Positions 46,301 to 57,002 of a stretch of DNA of 64,000 bases are shown here, in pieces; position 1 is the first letter of the stretch, and each line of letters begins with the position of its first letter. This DNA comes from Turritopsis dohrnii. Taxonomy: Eukaryota > Cnidaria > Hydrozoa > Anthoathecata > Oceaniidae. The position numbers were made by a program, and so were the translations under genes. The stretch is taken from positions 434,001-498,000 of the forward strand of contig BQMF02000015.1 in NCBI GenBank assembly GCA_027922465.2, given 5' to 3'. The notes beneath the pieces were generated by a model that was given only the letters and a program-made list of their open reading frames with translations, made no database searches and was not told the origin of the DNA.

Positions 46301-48244
46301 TTGCACATCCTTTTCGAAAATAAAGAGTGATAAATTTTGTTGAATTTTACGGTCAAAATCTTCTTAATCGTGGTCATATCTTTCGTTAGGCCATGCGTTT
46401 TTTTACGATATAGTAGCACGTGCCGTGACGTTAGTTTTTTAATCTATCACGGGGAATCATTGCATTGCATCCCTAATCGAACGCAACGTTTTTGGGGAAA
46501 TATCTCGAGAACCAATAAGGATAACTGACGTCTTTTAGGGTCCGTGATACAGGCGATGGGGTGACGCAAAATTTGGGCCTAAGTTTTAGTTGGCACTGTG
46601 GCTATGACGTCATCAAAATCTTTAACCGACGATATCTCTGCAACGGTTGGTCGTAGCGAAACGATCCCATACATTTTTTTGCTTAATTTTTCGAGCTCTA
46701 TAACATGTGTACACTTTTAAATCGCTATTCCTTGATTTAATTTTTCGTTACGGGGTTTGCACACCTTTTTTTCGAAGTTAGATGTGGTAAAAAATTTTTA
46801 CCCGGGTTACCAGTATGGTTGATGTTAGTGAATTGAAAGCCTAATGAAAAGAGGCTGTGTTTGGAAGTGTTCAAATCGGTGAACAAATTAACTTGTGAGA
46901 TCTTTCATAAGGACTTTGAGGCAATGGAAAACAACAAGATATACTGAAGCAAACCACTACGGGTACCACAACTTGCATGTTACGAAAGGAGTTTCTCGCT
47001 TTCTGCAGCAAGAGCGTTCAAAAACTTCCCAATGGAGGCTCAATCAGCAAGAAAGAAAGATGAATTTTTAATGTTTTAAAAGGTTTTTTTTGCTGTTCAT
47101 AATTGTTTTCCTCCGAGTATGAACTTCAAACTTTCAAACTTTTCAATCCTCCAAGTTTCTTTCAAATTTAACTTCTGATTTAGTTTTTATCATGGCGAAG
47201 TTGAGGTCAGCATTTTAAATTTAGTTGCTCTCTATTATTTACCAGTTTTTATCTAATTTACGGATAATCAGGACTCATGAGAGAGAAAGAGACTTTTTAT
47301 CTGCTCCAAGCGTTTTATTTTACAATTTTTAAGTTCCACGTACTACTTTATGGCGTCGATGTATTTCTGAGTTCACTATTATTCAAAAAATATGTACTTT
47401 TTTATATGTTTATGTTGCTGTTGCTTTCCTGTACTCTATTTCATGTAATATAGTGACTCCTTTAAGAGAGTCAAAATAATGACTCCTTTAAGAGAGTCAA
47501 AGTATGATGACTCCCTTCGGTGCCTAAAACGACTCCTTTAAAGGAGTCATTATACTATGACTCCTTTAAAGGTGTCGTTTTAGGCAACCCTTTTATGGTG
47601 TCATTTGACACTTTTAAAACTGTCAATGTTGCAATAGGTGTATTGTTGCTCTCCCAAGGCTGCAGAAATTACCCAGTTTTTTAAACTTGATGAAGCAATT
47701 TTTTGTATGGAAGACGTGTCTGTGAAAAGCCACTCAACAATTTATATGTTGAGATGCAAACACCCTTTAAATATGGTTTTCACATAAAATGTCATATTAC
47801 AACAGTGTTCAAAAATCATACCTTTAAATATATCTTTACTTTTACAATCGAGGAAATTTTTTTACCAAAGGATTGTTTATTTACTAAGTAAAAAGTAACT
47901 TCCACCATCACTTACTTCCGAAGAAATAAGTACTGTAATGTAGTAAATGTCATTTGGGAATGAATGTTAACTCACCTGTTTTGTTGGGCGTTCATTTTAT
48001 TATACTGTGAATTTAACAAACGTTCTACGAAAAAATTTGATTGTAAGACATCGTCGATAGTTTGATCCTTTTGAATTTTAGTGACTATTTTACAATGACT
48101 TGGGCAATTCAAAATGGCGCTTCCATCATCATTAAACTGAAGGAGGTCCAGCTTGCACATTTTACAGAGCGAGTGTCCACAAGGCAACGCTTTAGAATCG
48201 ATTAAATTCTCCATGCAAATCTCACATTTAAACTCTTCATCCAT
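36156..48244 (-). CDS. TRIM-type RING/B-box protein with tandem Ran-binding domains
   Basis: Exons 48244-47976, 42536-41707, 41509-41080 and 37392-36156 join in phase (2, 1, 2) to a 921-aa protein. RING at residues 7-51 (C7, C10, C22, H24, C27, C30, C47, H50/C51), so likely a ubiquitin or SUMO E3. B-box 1 at about 95-126 (FYCQQCRKSLCELCLAKHQC). B-box 2 at about 147-176 (CEDHDLFAKFICKECKTFLC). Charged coiled-coil-like helices at about 180-330. Low-complexity linker at 367-595. Then a divergent Ran-binding/PH-like unit (about 597-702, FRGSCTLFSF to FNFEEACK), an FG-poor spacer (about 706-740), and a canonical RanBD1 (about 767-881) with KWKERGVGNLKLL and LLMRREQVGKLCANH. RanBD1 domains bind Ran-GTP, as in RanBP1, RanBP2/Nup358 and RanBP3. 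The inferred role is a Ran-responsive E3 acting near nuclear transport. The gene model rests on splice phase, not on RNA. Confidence 0.85.
37461..37495. repeat. Short tandem repeat, AGAGTACT units
   Basis: About four copies of an 11-bp GAGTACTA unit in intron 3 of the TRIM-RanBD gene. Confidence 0.6.
39307..40341. mobile_element. Element with AACGAAAATTTTCGGC inverted ends
   Basis: Perfect 16-bp inverted repeats at 39307-39322 and 40326-40341. TTTCGG(A/C)-rich subterminal blocks follow on both sides. About 1.03 kb, no recognised transposase, no clear target duplication. Lies in intron 3 of the TRIM-RanBD gene. Confidence 0.6.
41080..41509 (-). CDS. TRIM-RanBD exon 3 (low-complexity linker)
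   Basis: Acceptor TTGATTTCTAG. Starts MWRDDPLYKAIVQKNQQ. Ser/Pro/Lys-rich. Donor ATG-AA/GTAAGA, phase 2. Confidence 0.85.
41707..42536 (-). CDS. TRIM-RanBD exon 2 (B-boxes, coiled coil)
   Basis: Acceptor TTTATTTTTAG. AG plus G gives the Arg that joins QQN to EKIKCQG. Donor AAT-G/GTAGGT, phase 1. Confidence 0.9.
43985..44339. mobile_element. MITE with about 38-bp inverted ends (CAGGGTRTTTC)
   Basis: Left CAGGGTATTTCAAAAAAGTG and right CACTTTTTTGAAACACCCTG continue as imperfect inverted repeats through a GCAACAAGAAAT segment. About 355 bp, non-coding, in intron 1 of the TRIM-RanBD gene. Confidence 0.75.
44356..44417. repeat. 31-bp tandem duplication
   Basis: Two identical adjacent units beginning GAAAAACTACAGTGTGTCC, right beside the MITE end at 44339. 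Confidence 0.9.
44610..44705. repeat. TGACTCCTTT palindrome cluster 1
   Basis: Repeated GACTCCTT and AAGGAGTCA elements in opposite orientation, related to 47450-47625. Confidence 0.6.
44940..45000 (-). repeat. tRNA-like relic
   Basis: The minus strand shows a pol III A-box match (TAGCTCACTTGGTA), an anticodon-like TTTGTAA, and a B-box-like GGTTCAAATG at tRNA-like spacing. Stems do not pair well, so it is a tRNA pseudogene or SINE head rather than a functional tRNA. Confidence 0.4.
45525..46790. repeat. Inverted and direct copies of the short-Helitron core
   Basis: A core present in 34181-34670 and 53127-53603 (ATGTTGTAGAGCT, GATCGTTTGGCTACGACC, AACGTCAGTTAT, TCGAGATA, CGTTCGATT) occurs minus-oriented at about 45590-45880, then plus-oriented at about 46130-46300 and again at 46430-46730. 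Canonical Helitron ends are not evident, so these are relics or a parental repeat. Confidence 0.55.
47450..47625. repeat. TGACTCCTTT palindrome cluster 2
   Basis: Six or more TGACTCCTTTAA(A/G)GGAGTC-type units, some forming full palindromes, within about 170 bp. Confidence 0.75.
47976..48244 (-). CDS. TRIM-RanBD exon 1 (RING)
   Basis: ATG at 48244 in MDEEFKCEICMENL; the frame is open upstream without an ATG. Donor AG/GTGAGT, phase 2. Confidence 0.88.
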
Positions 48245-50871
48245 GATTTGATTTTTATTACCTAACAAACTATAAACGTTTTGTTCTTGTAAGCTTTCGG
48301 TTTAAAGCTTTCTGATTGTGCTTCTTCATCATATGATGTTCACGAGTGAGGTACCATTATTAGAATTTCCTGTGACAATGGCATGTATTATTTTACTTCA
48401 AGTATAACAACAAAAAACAACAATTACAACATTGAAAGCGATAGGTTTAACAATAACACTAAATCTTGTTTTTCATTGGTTGAATCTTGTTCTATAATAA
48501 TAAGAATTGATATATTTTCGATTGAAGATTTTAATTTATGTTTGTCATCCATGTAGGTCACCACGCAAGGAGTTAATAATGTGTATGGACTTGCCTAAAT
48601 TCATTGATAGAAGTTAGATCTACTTTATAAACCATACATAGAGAGGTTTACCAGTATACAGACTAATACCGACTTGATCAAAGACTAAACAACAAGAGGA
48701 GTGTGGGAAAGAAAAATAAATGCTTAGAAAATAAGTGACCCATAACGACAAAATTCTTTTAAGAATTAATGACATTGACAACTACAAAATTGATACAATA
48801 GAAATGGAATGCAATAGAAATGAAATACAACTGCATTGGACTTTGAACAAATAAATTTCATAAAATACAAAACATAAAAGATGTGGTCAAAGAAGTTTTG
48901 ATTTTTTTGATTTTTTTTCTTCTCATATTTGACATTCACATTACACTCTGGCTGCTACGACTATTTGGGTCCACTTGGAAAACATCTACAACTATTGTGC
49001 ACCGATCGGCTTTTATTTTGACATATTCTTACTTAATTAGTCAGCGGCTTTAGCACGCTGACTATTAAAATCGACGTTTTTTTTTTTTGTTTTTTTTTCC
49101 AAAATTTCGATGCTCACGGGCTAGATAAAATAGCATATAGCTGTCGTAAGACACAAGAGATTTTCTATTGTGTAAGACTAGACTTGGAACTACGTAATTT
49201 TTTCTCTGTGTAAGAGTAGCGCACAAAATGGCAGGGAAGTTTCGGTGTTTCACGTGTATTTATAACGTGAGTTGTTTAAAGAAGGAGGGTATAATTTTGA
49301 ATTAGAATCAAGTTTGATACTGTTTTGGGTTGCCTAAGATGAAATATTATAGGTAGTTGAAGGATTTCTACCCTGGTGTTAATGCACAGCAGTTTCTCTT
49401 CCAGGAAACCTGATATGATTGTTTACTTTTTTGTTTAATTCCAGACTTTTTATTCTTTTCATTTATATTTCGAAGTAGCTAAACATACTTAATTAAGTCT
49501 TTCCAGAGAATTTTCTGAAGTTATGTATTTCCAATTTTTTTAAACAGTTAAGTGATAAATTTATATAATAAAAAAGCTTTATGATTTAGGAAATTGTTGA
49601 TTACGGTTATATTATATCTATTTAAGTGAGTAAAACCTTTTGCTTTAAACTTACTTGATAATCAACTTACCTTATGACCCTGTATATAGAAAGATTTATT
49701 TCAATTTCGCAACTTAAAGATCAATGAACTGTTTTAAATTGGAAGTGAGGATTGTAGTGAGGTGATGTCTCAGCAGTGGGAATCTTTCATTTAATATGAG
49801 TAATATGATTTAAGAAATGAAGATAATTCAAACTATTTGCCATGTTCGATAGCGATAAAATACATAATTTTATTAATTAAAAATTTTTCGGCTTACGCCA
49901 TCAGTACAAAACAAATTTGGCATAAGCCGAAAAGCTTTTAATTAATGAAGATGTTTTAATAATAGCTTTAGTGCTTCCACTAAATCTAATATAAACGTTT
50001 TCAGTTTGTACAGTGTATTAGCACTTAATAAATTTTATAAGTATTTATAAGTATGTATATACATTATATATATATAACAGCATTTATAACAGCAAACAAA
50101 CAGAATTACAAAAATGATTGGCTACCTCATTGAGACTTTCTCATAGAAAACGGTTTATTCACCTTACAACCTTTTTATAGCAATTCCTTATCTTGATTTC
50201 AAGTAAACCTATTTTTGCTCCTGTCAAAGCTCTCATAAAACTCTTTTGTAGCATCAAACTATTAAATCTGACTTATACGATTACTCTCATAAAACATAAA
50301 TCGTCAAAAACCATTACCACAACATTAATTTTACTGCTGGTGAGAGCCCACCTTTTACGAATCAAGATCTTTTCCTTGAAGAATAATGCCATAAAGTTTA
50401 TTTGAATAATACAGGTATTCTTCAAGAAGAAATGCATAATTTCTCAAAATACACTGACACCTTTTGACTATTTAATTGTTTATACAGATTTTTTGAAGGG
50501 CTTTTGAGTAATATCAGAAGTGGGTGCATTTCTTATCTTTTATATGTATAACAGCTAGAATTCATGTGACAGAAAAGAATCTGTTTATTCCTGACGAGAA
50601 CGACTTAACGCAAGTGGCTACAGAGGAGTCAGTATTGATATTTTGTAATTGTTTATTATTGCTTAAAGATCAAAAAATACATGCAAATTATTTGTCTCAA
50701 AAATTCTGAAAGAGTCTGTCAACATAAAAACAAACATTTACTATTGATAGCGACCCAGTTACAATCCTAATTTTAAATATAAATGAGACAATAACATAAT
50801 GAATTATGGTATGTACTAATGGTAATTTTTAATGAAACCTTAATTTTTGTTCTGACTTCAAATTGTGCAAT

Positions 50872-50910
<39 letters not shown>

Positions 50911-51607
50911 AATATTGGGTTTCTTATGTTGAGGCACTTTTTTTTTTCTTTTTTTTTTGCTCTGGTAGCTACTATGAAACTGTTTAACTGTATTCAGGTA
51001 CAGATTTACAGGTGTTTGAACTAACTGGATTCACACAAGTAATTACTATTCCATAAAATTGTAGCAGAACCTCCTGACTTTAGCCATTGTGTCTGCTAAA
51101 TGATTGATTAAATTGTTTAGTTCTATTTGTATACTTTGCATATTTGCCGCTGACTTGCGGCCTTTTAAGGCTGCTTTATTTCAAATTCAAATATTTCCTA
51201 TTGATAGGTTGTTTGAGGAAGATATTTGCCAGAATTATTTTCAATTCCCCATCAGGTTCAAATCAATGCTGTTATTGGCCAAATGGCCTCGAATTCATTG
51301 ATATCTGCCATTTCGAAATGGCCACATGGTTCTGCCCCACCTTCTTTTTTGTACCTTCCTGTACCTTCCTGTACCTTCTTGTACCTTCTTGTACCTTCTT
51401 TCTTGTACTCATCATCGCTGGCGATGATGCATTGAAAGGCATTCCTTGTCACTCCTCTTTGTGCTTTATTAACTTTCAATATTTGCATACTGGTGCTATA
51501 TGGAGTACCTTTCATCGCATCAGGCTCCTCCATCTCTCCCTCAAGTAGAACATTCGAATGCAGCGAATTCTATATTAACGCGCGATTTATCCACCAAAGA
51601 CTTTTTG
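48245..51607. other. Upstream spacer of the TRIM-RanBD gene, simple repeats
   Basis: The TRIM-RanBD promoter presumably lies near 48.3-48.6 kb, with no decisive motif. (TA)n at about 50876-50904 and a 10-bp TGTACCTTCY minisatellite at about 51349-51405. No other gene was supported. Confidence 0.5.
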
Positions 51608-53126
51608 AATTTTTATGTCAGACGGACACATTTATTTCTCTAACTTCTGAGCGAAACAAACAATAATATGTTAGTTTGAATTATTTGAGTCACTTACTAG
51701 AGGTTATCATTAATAGCTTGAAGGATTCAACCGCTAGTTTTCGAATTGCATGAGTGAATATAAAATTTAATGAAGTCTCTTTTGAATGTGTTGGACGGAC
51801 ATTTTGCGCAAAAGATGATACCAACGTTTTTGGACTTTCACTTGAGTGATATCATATATTGGCTAAATCTATATATTAATAGCCGATTCTCTGTCTGTCT
51901 GTTTGTTTGTTTGTTTGTTTGTAAGTCACGCAAATGGTAGATTGAGTTGTGAGCGAAATTATTTCTTTTTTTGTGTGCGACGTGAGTTCGAAGCAAATAC
52001 ATGGCAACCCCAATCGAAAGTGACTTTTTTTGGCTGATGAACTAATAGGAATAACGTTTTGTTTTTATCATTATTGTTAGTTTTATATTTCACGTTGACT
52101 TGGCTTTGAAAACAGTAAATCAACTAAATACAAAGAAACTAACTGATTAAACATTTTGGACAAATAGCAGCAGTGGCAGAACGTGGAAGCATATGTTTGG
52201 TTTGCCACTAACTCTTGCCTAACTGTCTGAGACGGGTGAACTTTTTTTTGAGCAATCAAAATGATAGGTAAAAAAAGAGTATCATAAAACAAAATGTTTT
52301 TTTTGCTTTTCTTTTAATAATTTAATTTCTTCTTTTAATTGCCAAGCATTCTGATCGAACGTTTTTTTATTCTATTTATTCATTTGGCACGTGCCTTTTT
52401 TTCTCTCCTCCCGTGTGAACTTTTAAAGAAAAGAAACCATTTTCCCCCTGTTTGATAGCACCCATGTTAGAGGGCGTGACTTTTTTAAAGGGAAATTAAG
52501 CCTTAAAATTTTTTTTCTGATTTTGAGCATGAAATACTTCATTTATCCTACAGGAACACCTTTTTATGTATAAAAGGTATTCCAAATGAAAAAAACTGCT
52601 AAAAAAACAACTTAGTTAAATCGCCATTACAGCTTTCGTTATAAATATCATGACGTCACAGAGCGAATTTCATTTGCAGAAATATCAGACGTAAGCAGCA
52701 CATGATGGCATGTTTTTTACGTCTATGTTCTAAAGATGCGAGAAAAGGTAGAAAAACAACATAAATACGAAAATATTTATCATTCATCAACATAAATGTA
52801 AAATAAGTTTATCAGCAACGATTCAAGAAAAATAAAAATAGTCATTACCGAAGATTTCATTTTTTATACATCCAAAATATACACATTTGTTTAAAAACTC
52901 GCTTACGCACGTATACCTGTTATAAATCTAAAACGTAATACTTTTTAATAAAGGTTTTATATCACGAAGAACTTAATAACTTTCATCAACAAAAACAAAA
53001 TATTGTAGTTTATGTAATCTTTACAAAAACAGCGATCGCGCTGTGACGTCAAAATTTCCATCTCAGAGCACTGCAATGGCGTCCGTTGTTAGATACTAAA
53101 TAACGAAAAACTGAGTATAATTATCA

Positions 53127-53149
53127 TCTATATATTAATACCCGATTCT

Positions 53150-53181
<32 letters not shown>

Positions 53182-53603
53182 TTGTTTGTCTGTCACGCAA
53201 AATGATAGATTAAGTTGTGAGAGTGATTATTTTATTTTATTTTGTGCGACGTCAGTGTGAAACCATTGTATTGAAACCCTAATCGAATGCGACGTTTAGG
53301 GAAAATTATCTCGGTAACCAATAGGGATAACTGACGTTTTTTGGGGTCCGCGATACAGGCGATAGAGTGACGAAAAATTTGGGTCTAATTTTTTTGGGGG
53401 ACGGGTGTATGACGTCATCAAAATTTTGATCGACGATATCTCCGAAACGGTTGATCGTAGGAAAACGATCCCATACATTTGTTTGATCAGTTTTTCGAGC
53501 TCTACAACATGGGCACACTTATCATTGCAAATTCCTTAATTTTATTTTTCGTGAACTCAACTCAGGCTGAATGGGCGGCGAGCGACGCCGCCTTGGCGGC
53601 TAG
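53127..53603 (+). mobile_element. Helitron copy H4, short form
   Basis: Starts TCTATATATTAATACCCG after A; ends with the GCCGCC-TT-GGCGGC hairpin and CTAG at 53600-53603. The next Helitron begins at the following base. Confidence 0.85.
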
Positions 53604-54475
53604 TCTATATATTAATAGCCAATTCTCCGTCTGTCTGTTTGTTTGTTCGTTTGTTTGTAAGTCACGCAAAATGGTAGATTGAGTTGTGAGCGAAATTATT
53701 TTTTTTGTGTGTGCGACGTGAGTTCGAAGCAAATACATTGCAACCCTCAATCGAACGTGACTTTTTTTGGCTGATGAACTAATAGGAATAACGTTTTGTT
53801 TTTATTATTATTGTTACTTTTATATACCACGTTGACTTGGCTTTGAAAACAATACATCAACTAAATACAAAGAAACTAACTGAGTAAACGTTTTGGACAT
53901 AAAGCAGCAGTGGCAGAACGTGGGAGCATGTGCGGTTTACCAGTGTATCCTAATGTATCCTTGCCTGACTGTCTGAGACGGGTGAACTTTTTTTCGAGCA
54001 ATCAAAATGTTTAAACCGATGGGTAAAAAAATACAAAAATACAAAATATTTTTTTTTGCTTTTGTCATAATAGTTGTCTTAATTTGTTTTAATCGATTTC
54101 TTTTAATCTATTTTAGTCAGATCGAACGTTTTTTTTTATTCACTTTATTCATTTAGCACGTGCCTTTTTTCTCTCCTCCCGTGTGATCTTTTTAAGAAGA
54201 GAAACCATTTCCCCCTTACGTTTGATAGCACCCATGTTAGAGCGCGTAACTTTTTTAAAACAAAAGTTAATAAAAAGTTGAAGTTTTCTCTCTATACGTT
54301 TTGAGTGTATTGTTACACTGATAAAAGATTGGTTTTACCAGAGGTTGTGACTTCGAATCTGCTTCTGGTTGAAGACAAGTTGAACGAGCCGTTAATAAGG
54401 TCATTTGACGTTTTTTGATACAGTGATACAGAGCAGGTGGACATGGGCGGCGAGCGACGCCGCCTTGGCGGCTAG
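53604..54475 (+). mobile_element. Helitron copy H5, long form, head-to-tail with H4
   Basis: The TCTATATATTAATAGCC start abuts the CTAG of H4; ends hairpin plus CTAG at 54475, followed by T. Confidence 0.85.
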
Positions 54476-54848
54476 TTTAAAATAATTTTTAATGATCACA
54501 GAAGATTAATGAGACCTTTCTGCAGCTAATATAAAAAGTTTTTGATAAAGGCTTAATTTCCCTTTAAAACAAAAGCTAATAAAAAGTTGAAGTTTTTTCT
54601 TCCTACGTTTTGAGTGTATTGTTGTACTGATCAACGATTGGTTTTAAAAAATAAATAAGTAACACATCATGAAAAACCTGAAAAATAGTTAATGTAACAC
54701 TGATGTAACACTGACTGCACACCAGAGGTTGTGACTTCGAATCTTTTCCAAGTTGTATGAGCCGTTTATAAGAAAATTTAACGTTTATTGATACAGTGAT
54801 AAAGAGCAGGTAGACATGGGCGGCGGGTGACGCCGTCTTGGCGGCTAG

Positions 54849-55708
54849 TCTATATATTAATAGCCGATTCTCTGTCTGTCTGTCTGTTTGTTTGTTTGTT
54901 TGTTTGTAAGTCACGCAAAATGGTAGATTGAGTTGTGAGCGAAATTATTTCTTTTTTTGTGTGCGACATGAGTTCGAAGCAAATACATTGCAACCCCAAT
55001 CGAGCGTGACTTTTTTTGGTTGATGAACTAATAGGAATAACGTTTCGTTTTTATTATTATTGTTAGTTTTATATTCCACGTTGACTTGGCTTTGAAAGCA
55101 ATACATCAACTAAATACAAAGAAACTAACTGATTAAACATTTTGGACAAAAAGCAGCCGTGGCAGAACGTGATAGCATGTTCGGTTTGCCAGTGTATCCT
55201 AGCGTATCCTTGACTGTCTGAGACGGGTAAACTTTTTTTTCGAGCAATCAGAATGTTTAAAAACCGATAGGTAAAAAAGAGTATCATGAAACAAAATATT
55301 TTTTTGCTTTTCTTTTAATAATTTAATTTCTTGTTTTTATTGTTATGAGCTCCAGATCGAACGTTTTTTTATTCTATTTATTCATTTAGCACCTGCCTTT
55401 TTTTCTCTCCTCCGTGTGATCTTTTTAACAAGAGAAACCATTTCCCCCTTACGTTTGATAGCACCCATGTTAGAGCGCGTAACTTTTTTAAAACAAAAGG
55501 TAATAAAAAGTTGAAGTTTTCTCTCTCTACGTTTTGAGTGTATTGTTACACTGATAAAAGATTGGTTTTACCAGAGGTTGTGACTTCGAATCTGCTTCTG
55601 GTTGAACACAAGTTGTACGAGCCGTTCATAAGGAAATTTGGCGTTTATTGATACAGTGATACAGAGCAGGTGGACATGGGCGGCGAGCGACGCCGCCTTG
55701 GCGGCTAG
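54849..55708 (+). mobile_element. Helitron copy H6, long form, head-to-tail with H3
   Basis: Begins TCTATATATTAATAGCCG at the base after H3's CTAG; ends hairpin plus CTAG at 55708, followed by T. Confidence 0.85.
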
Positions 55709-55815
55709 TTCATACATAATTTGTGATGCAATTCACTAAAAAATATTTGATAAGTAATAAAAGTAAAGCTTTTACCTGAATAATTCTAAATGTCCGTCCG
55801 ACATAAAAAAAAACT

Positions 55816-56584
55816 CCAATGTGATTCATAACATGCAGGATATCTTGTTCAGTAAAAGTCCCCCATTAATGATAATAGTGATTTTTAGAAACTAGAAAGG
55901 TTTGATTAATACATATGACCATGTTTTTTCGTAAATGTGGAGTTCAATTTTTATCGAAAATGCAACACGTTTCGTAACAGACCCATAAGTCTTCACTGAG
56001 CTAGTTACCAGATGAAACAGAAATGATCACCGTAGTGAACACCACCACTTCACTGCTTTATCCTTAGTGATAAAATATTTATAAAAGAATCTGTAAAGTC
56101 TTGACATAATTATATTAATAGCATTTAAAGTCTCTGCAAATTCATGCATATTCGAACTGCTAAAAACCTTACACTTCTTCGTCTGGAAGGATTCCATAAA
56201 AGTGTGCCAAAATACTTTCATGATCGGAAACTATGGTTTCGCAGAAATATAACTTTTTCTTAGAACTGTCTTCCTACCACAAACTCTACACAATGTTTTT
56301 CTTAGAACTGTCTTCCTACCACAAACTCTACACGATGTTTTTAGTAACTTCAGATGATTTTTCTTTTAAAAACATACAGCCACGCGATTTTATTTATGTC
56401 GGAGAAGGGAGAGCAAGTCGGTAGATTTTAATTTATCTTTTTTGTTTTGGAATTATAGGTTTTATTTTGTGCTTACCGAATAGTGAAAAAATCATAATTA
56501 TGGCATTAAGGTGAATAAGGCAAGGCAACATGCTTGGATAAGCATTATTCGAAAGTTAGAGAGAAATTTCAGTAGAATTAAGCG
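55816..56584. other. Spacer with a 42-bp tandem duplication
   Basis: Units 56254-56295 and 56296-56337, starting TTTTTCTTAGAACTGTC, are identical except near the end of the unit. Otherwise nothing was recognised. Confidence 0.7.
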
Positions 56585-56735
56585 TTGATGTGCTGATGTG
56601 TGGTAAATTTGAATAAATTTGTTGAAATATTTCTGCCACGGAGTGCATTTTTATAGAAATATACACACTATTTCAATAAAAATGCTCTTCATCGCAGTGA
56701 CTTTTTGACGATTTTTCCCCCACTGAGTTGTCTAG
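56585..56735. repeat. R3 palindromic MITE family copy
   Basis: Left arm AAATTTGTTGAAA, GGAGTGCATTTTTATAGAAA core, AATGCTCTTCATCGCAGTGA arm, CCCCACTGAG end. Confidence 0.6.
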
Positions 56736-56884
56736 CAAAAGGCAGTCATGCTATGCTTACGGTAGAAAGTCTCTTAGTGCATTAACCACTGTTTGCTCGT
56801 TTATCTCAGATAGAAAAAATAAAGTTTTGACCATGAACTCAATGATGACATAATGTCAGGCAAGTCAACAGATAAATTATCCTG

Positions 56885-56963
56885 GTTTTTGCCCCCGCAG
56901 CGAGCGTAAGCGAGCGAGGAGGCATAGTAGTTTCACGAGATAGGCGAATGTCAGTTTTCGATT

Positions 56964-57002
<39 letters not shown>

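Larger units (their letters stand above)
52490..54562. mobile_element. TIR element inserted in Helitron H3
   Basis: Ends GGGAAATTAAGCCTT (left) and AAGGCTTAATTTCCC (right), flanked by TTTAAA at 52484-52489 and 54563-54568. The intact Helitron copies carry the empty site CTTTTTTAAAACAAAAG. A TTAA duplication with A/T-extended ends is equally compatible. Without its inner Helitrons the element is about 720 bp and non-coding. Confidence 0.8.
51868..54848 (+). mobile_element. Helitron copy H3, split by a 2-kb insertion
   Basis: 5' end TCTATATATTAATAGCCG after an A at 51867; 3' end with a diverged hairpin (GCCGTCTTGGCGGC) plus CTAG at 54848. The Helitron sequence is 51868-52489 plus 54569-54848. 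The rest is the element at 52490-54562 and its duplication. Confidence 0.82.
51608..55815. mobile_element. Possible outermost element enclosing the Helitron nest
   Basis: TTTTTATGTCAGACGGACA near 51615-51633 is inverted as TGTCCGTCCGACATAAAAA near 55790-55808. If these are TIRs, a roughly 370-bp element received the Helitrons. No target duplication was seen. Confidence 0.35.

Noticed and set aside
46800..47080. Possible non-LTR reverse transcriptase C-terminus (AARAFKNFPMEAQSARKK)
   Set aside because: A short vague resemblance with no RT motifs around it.
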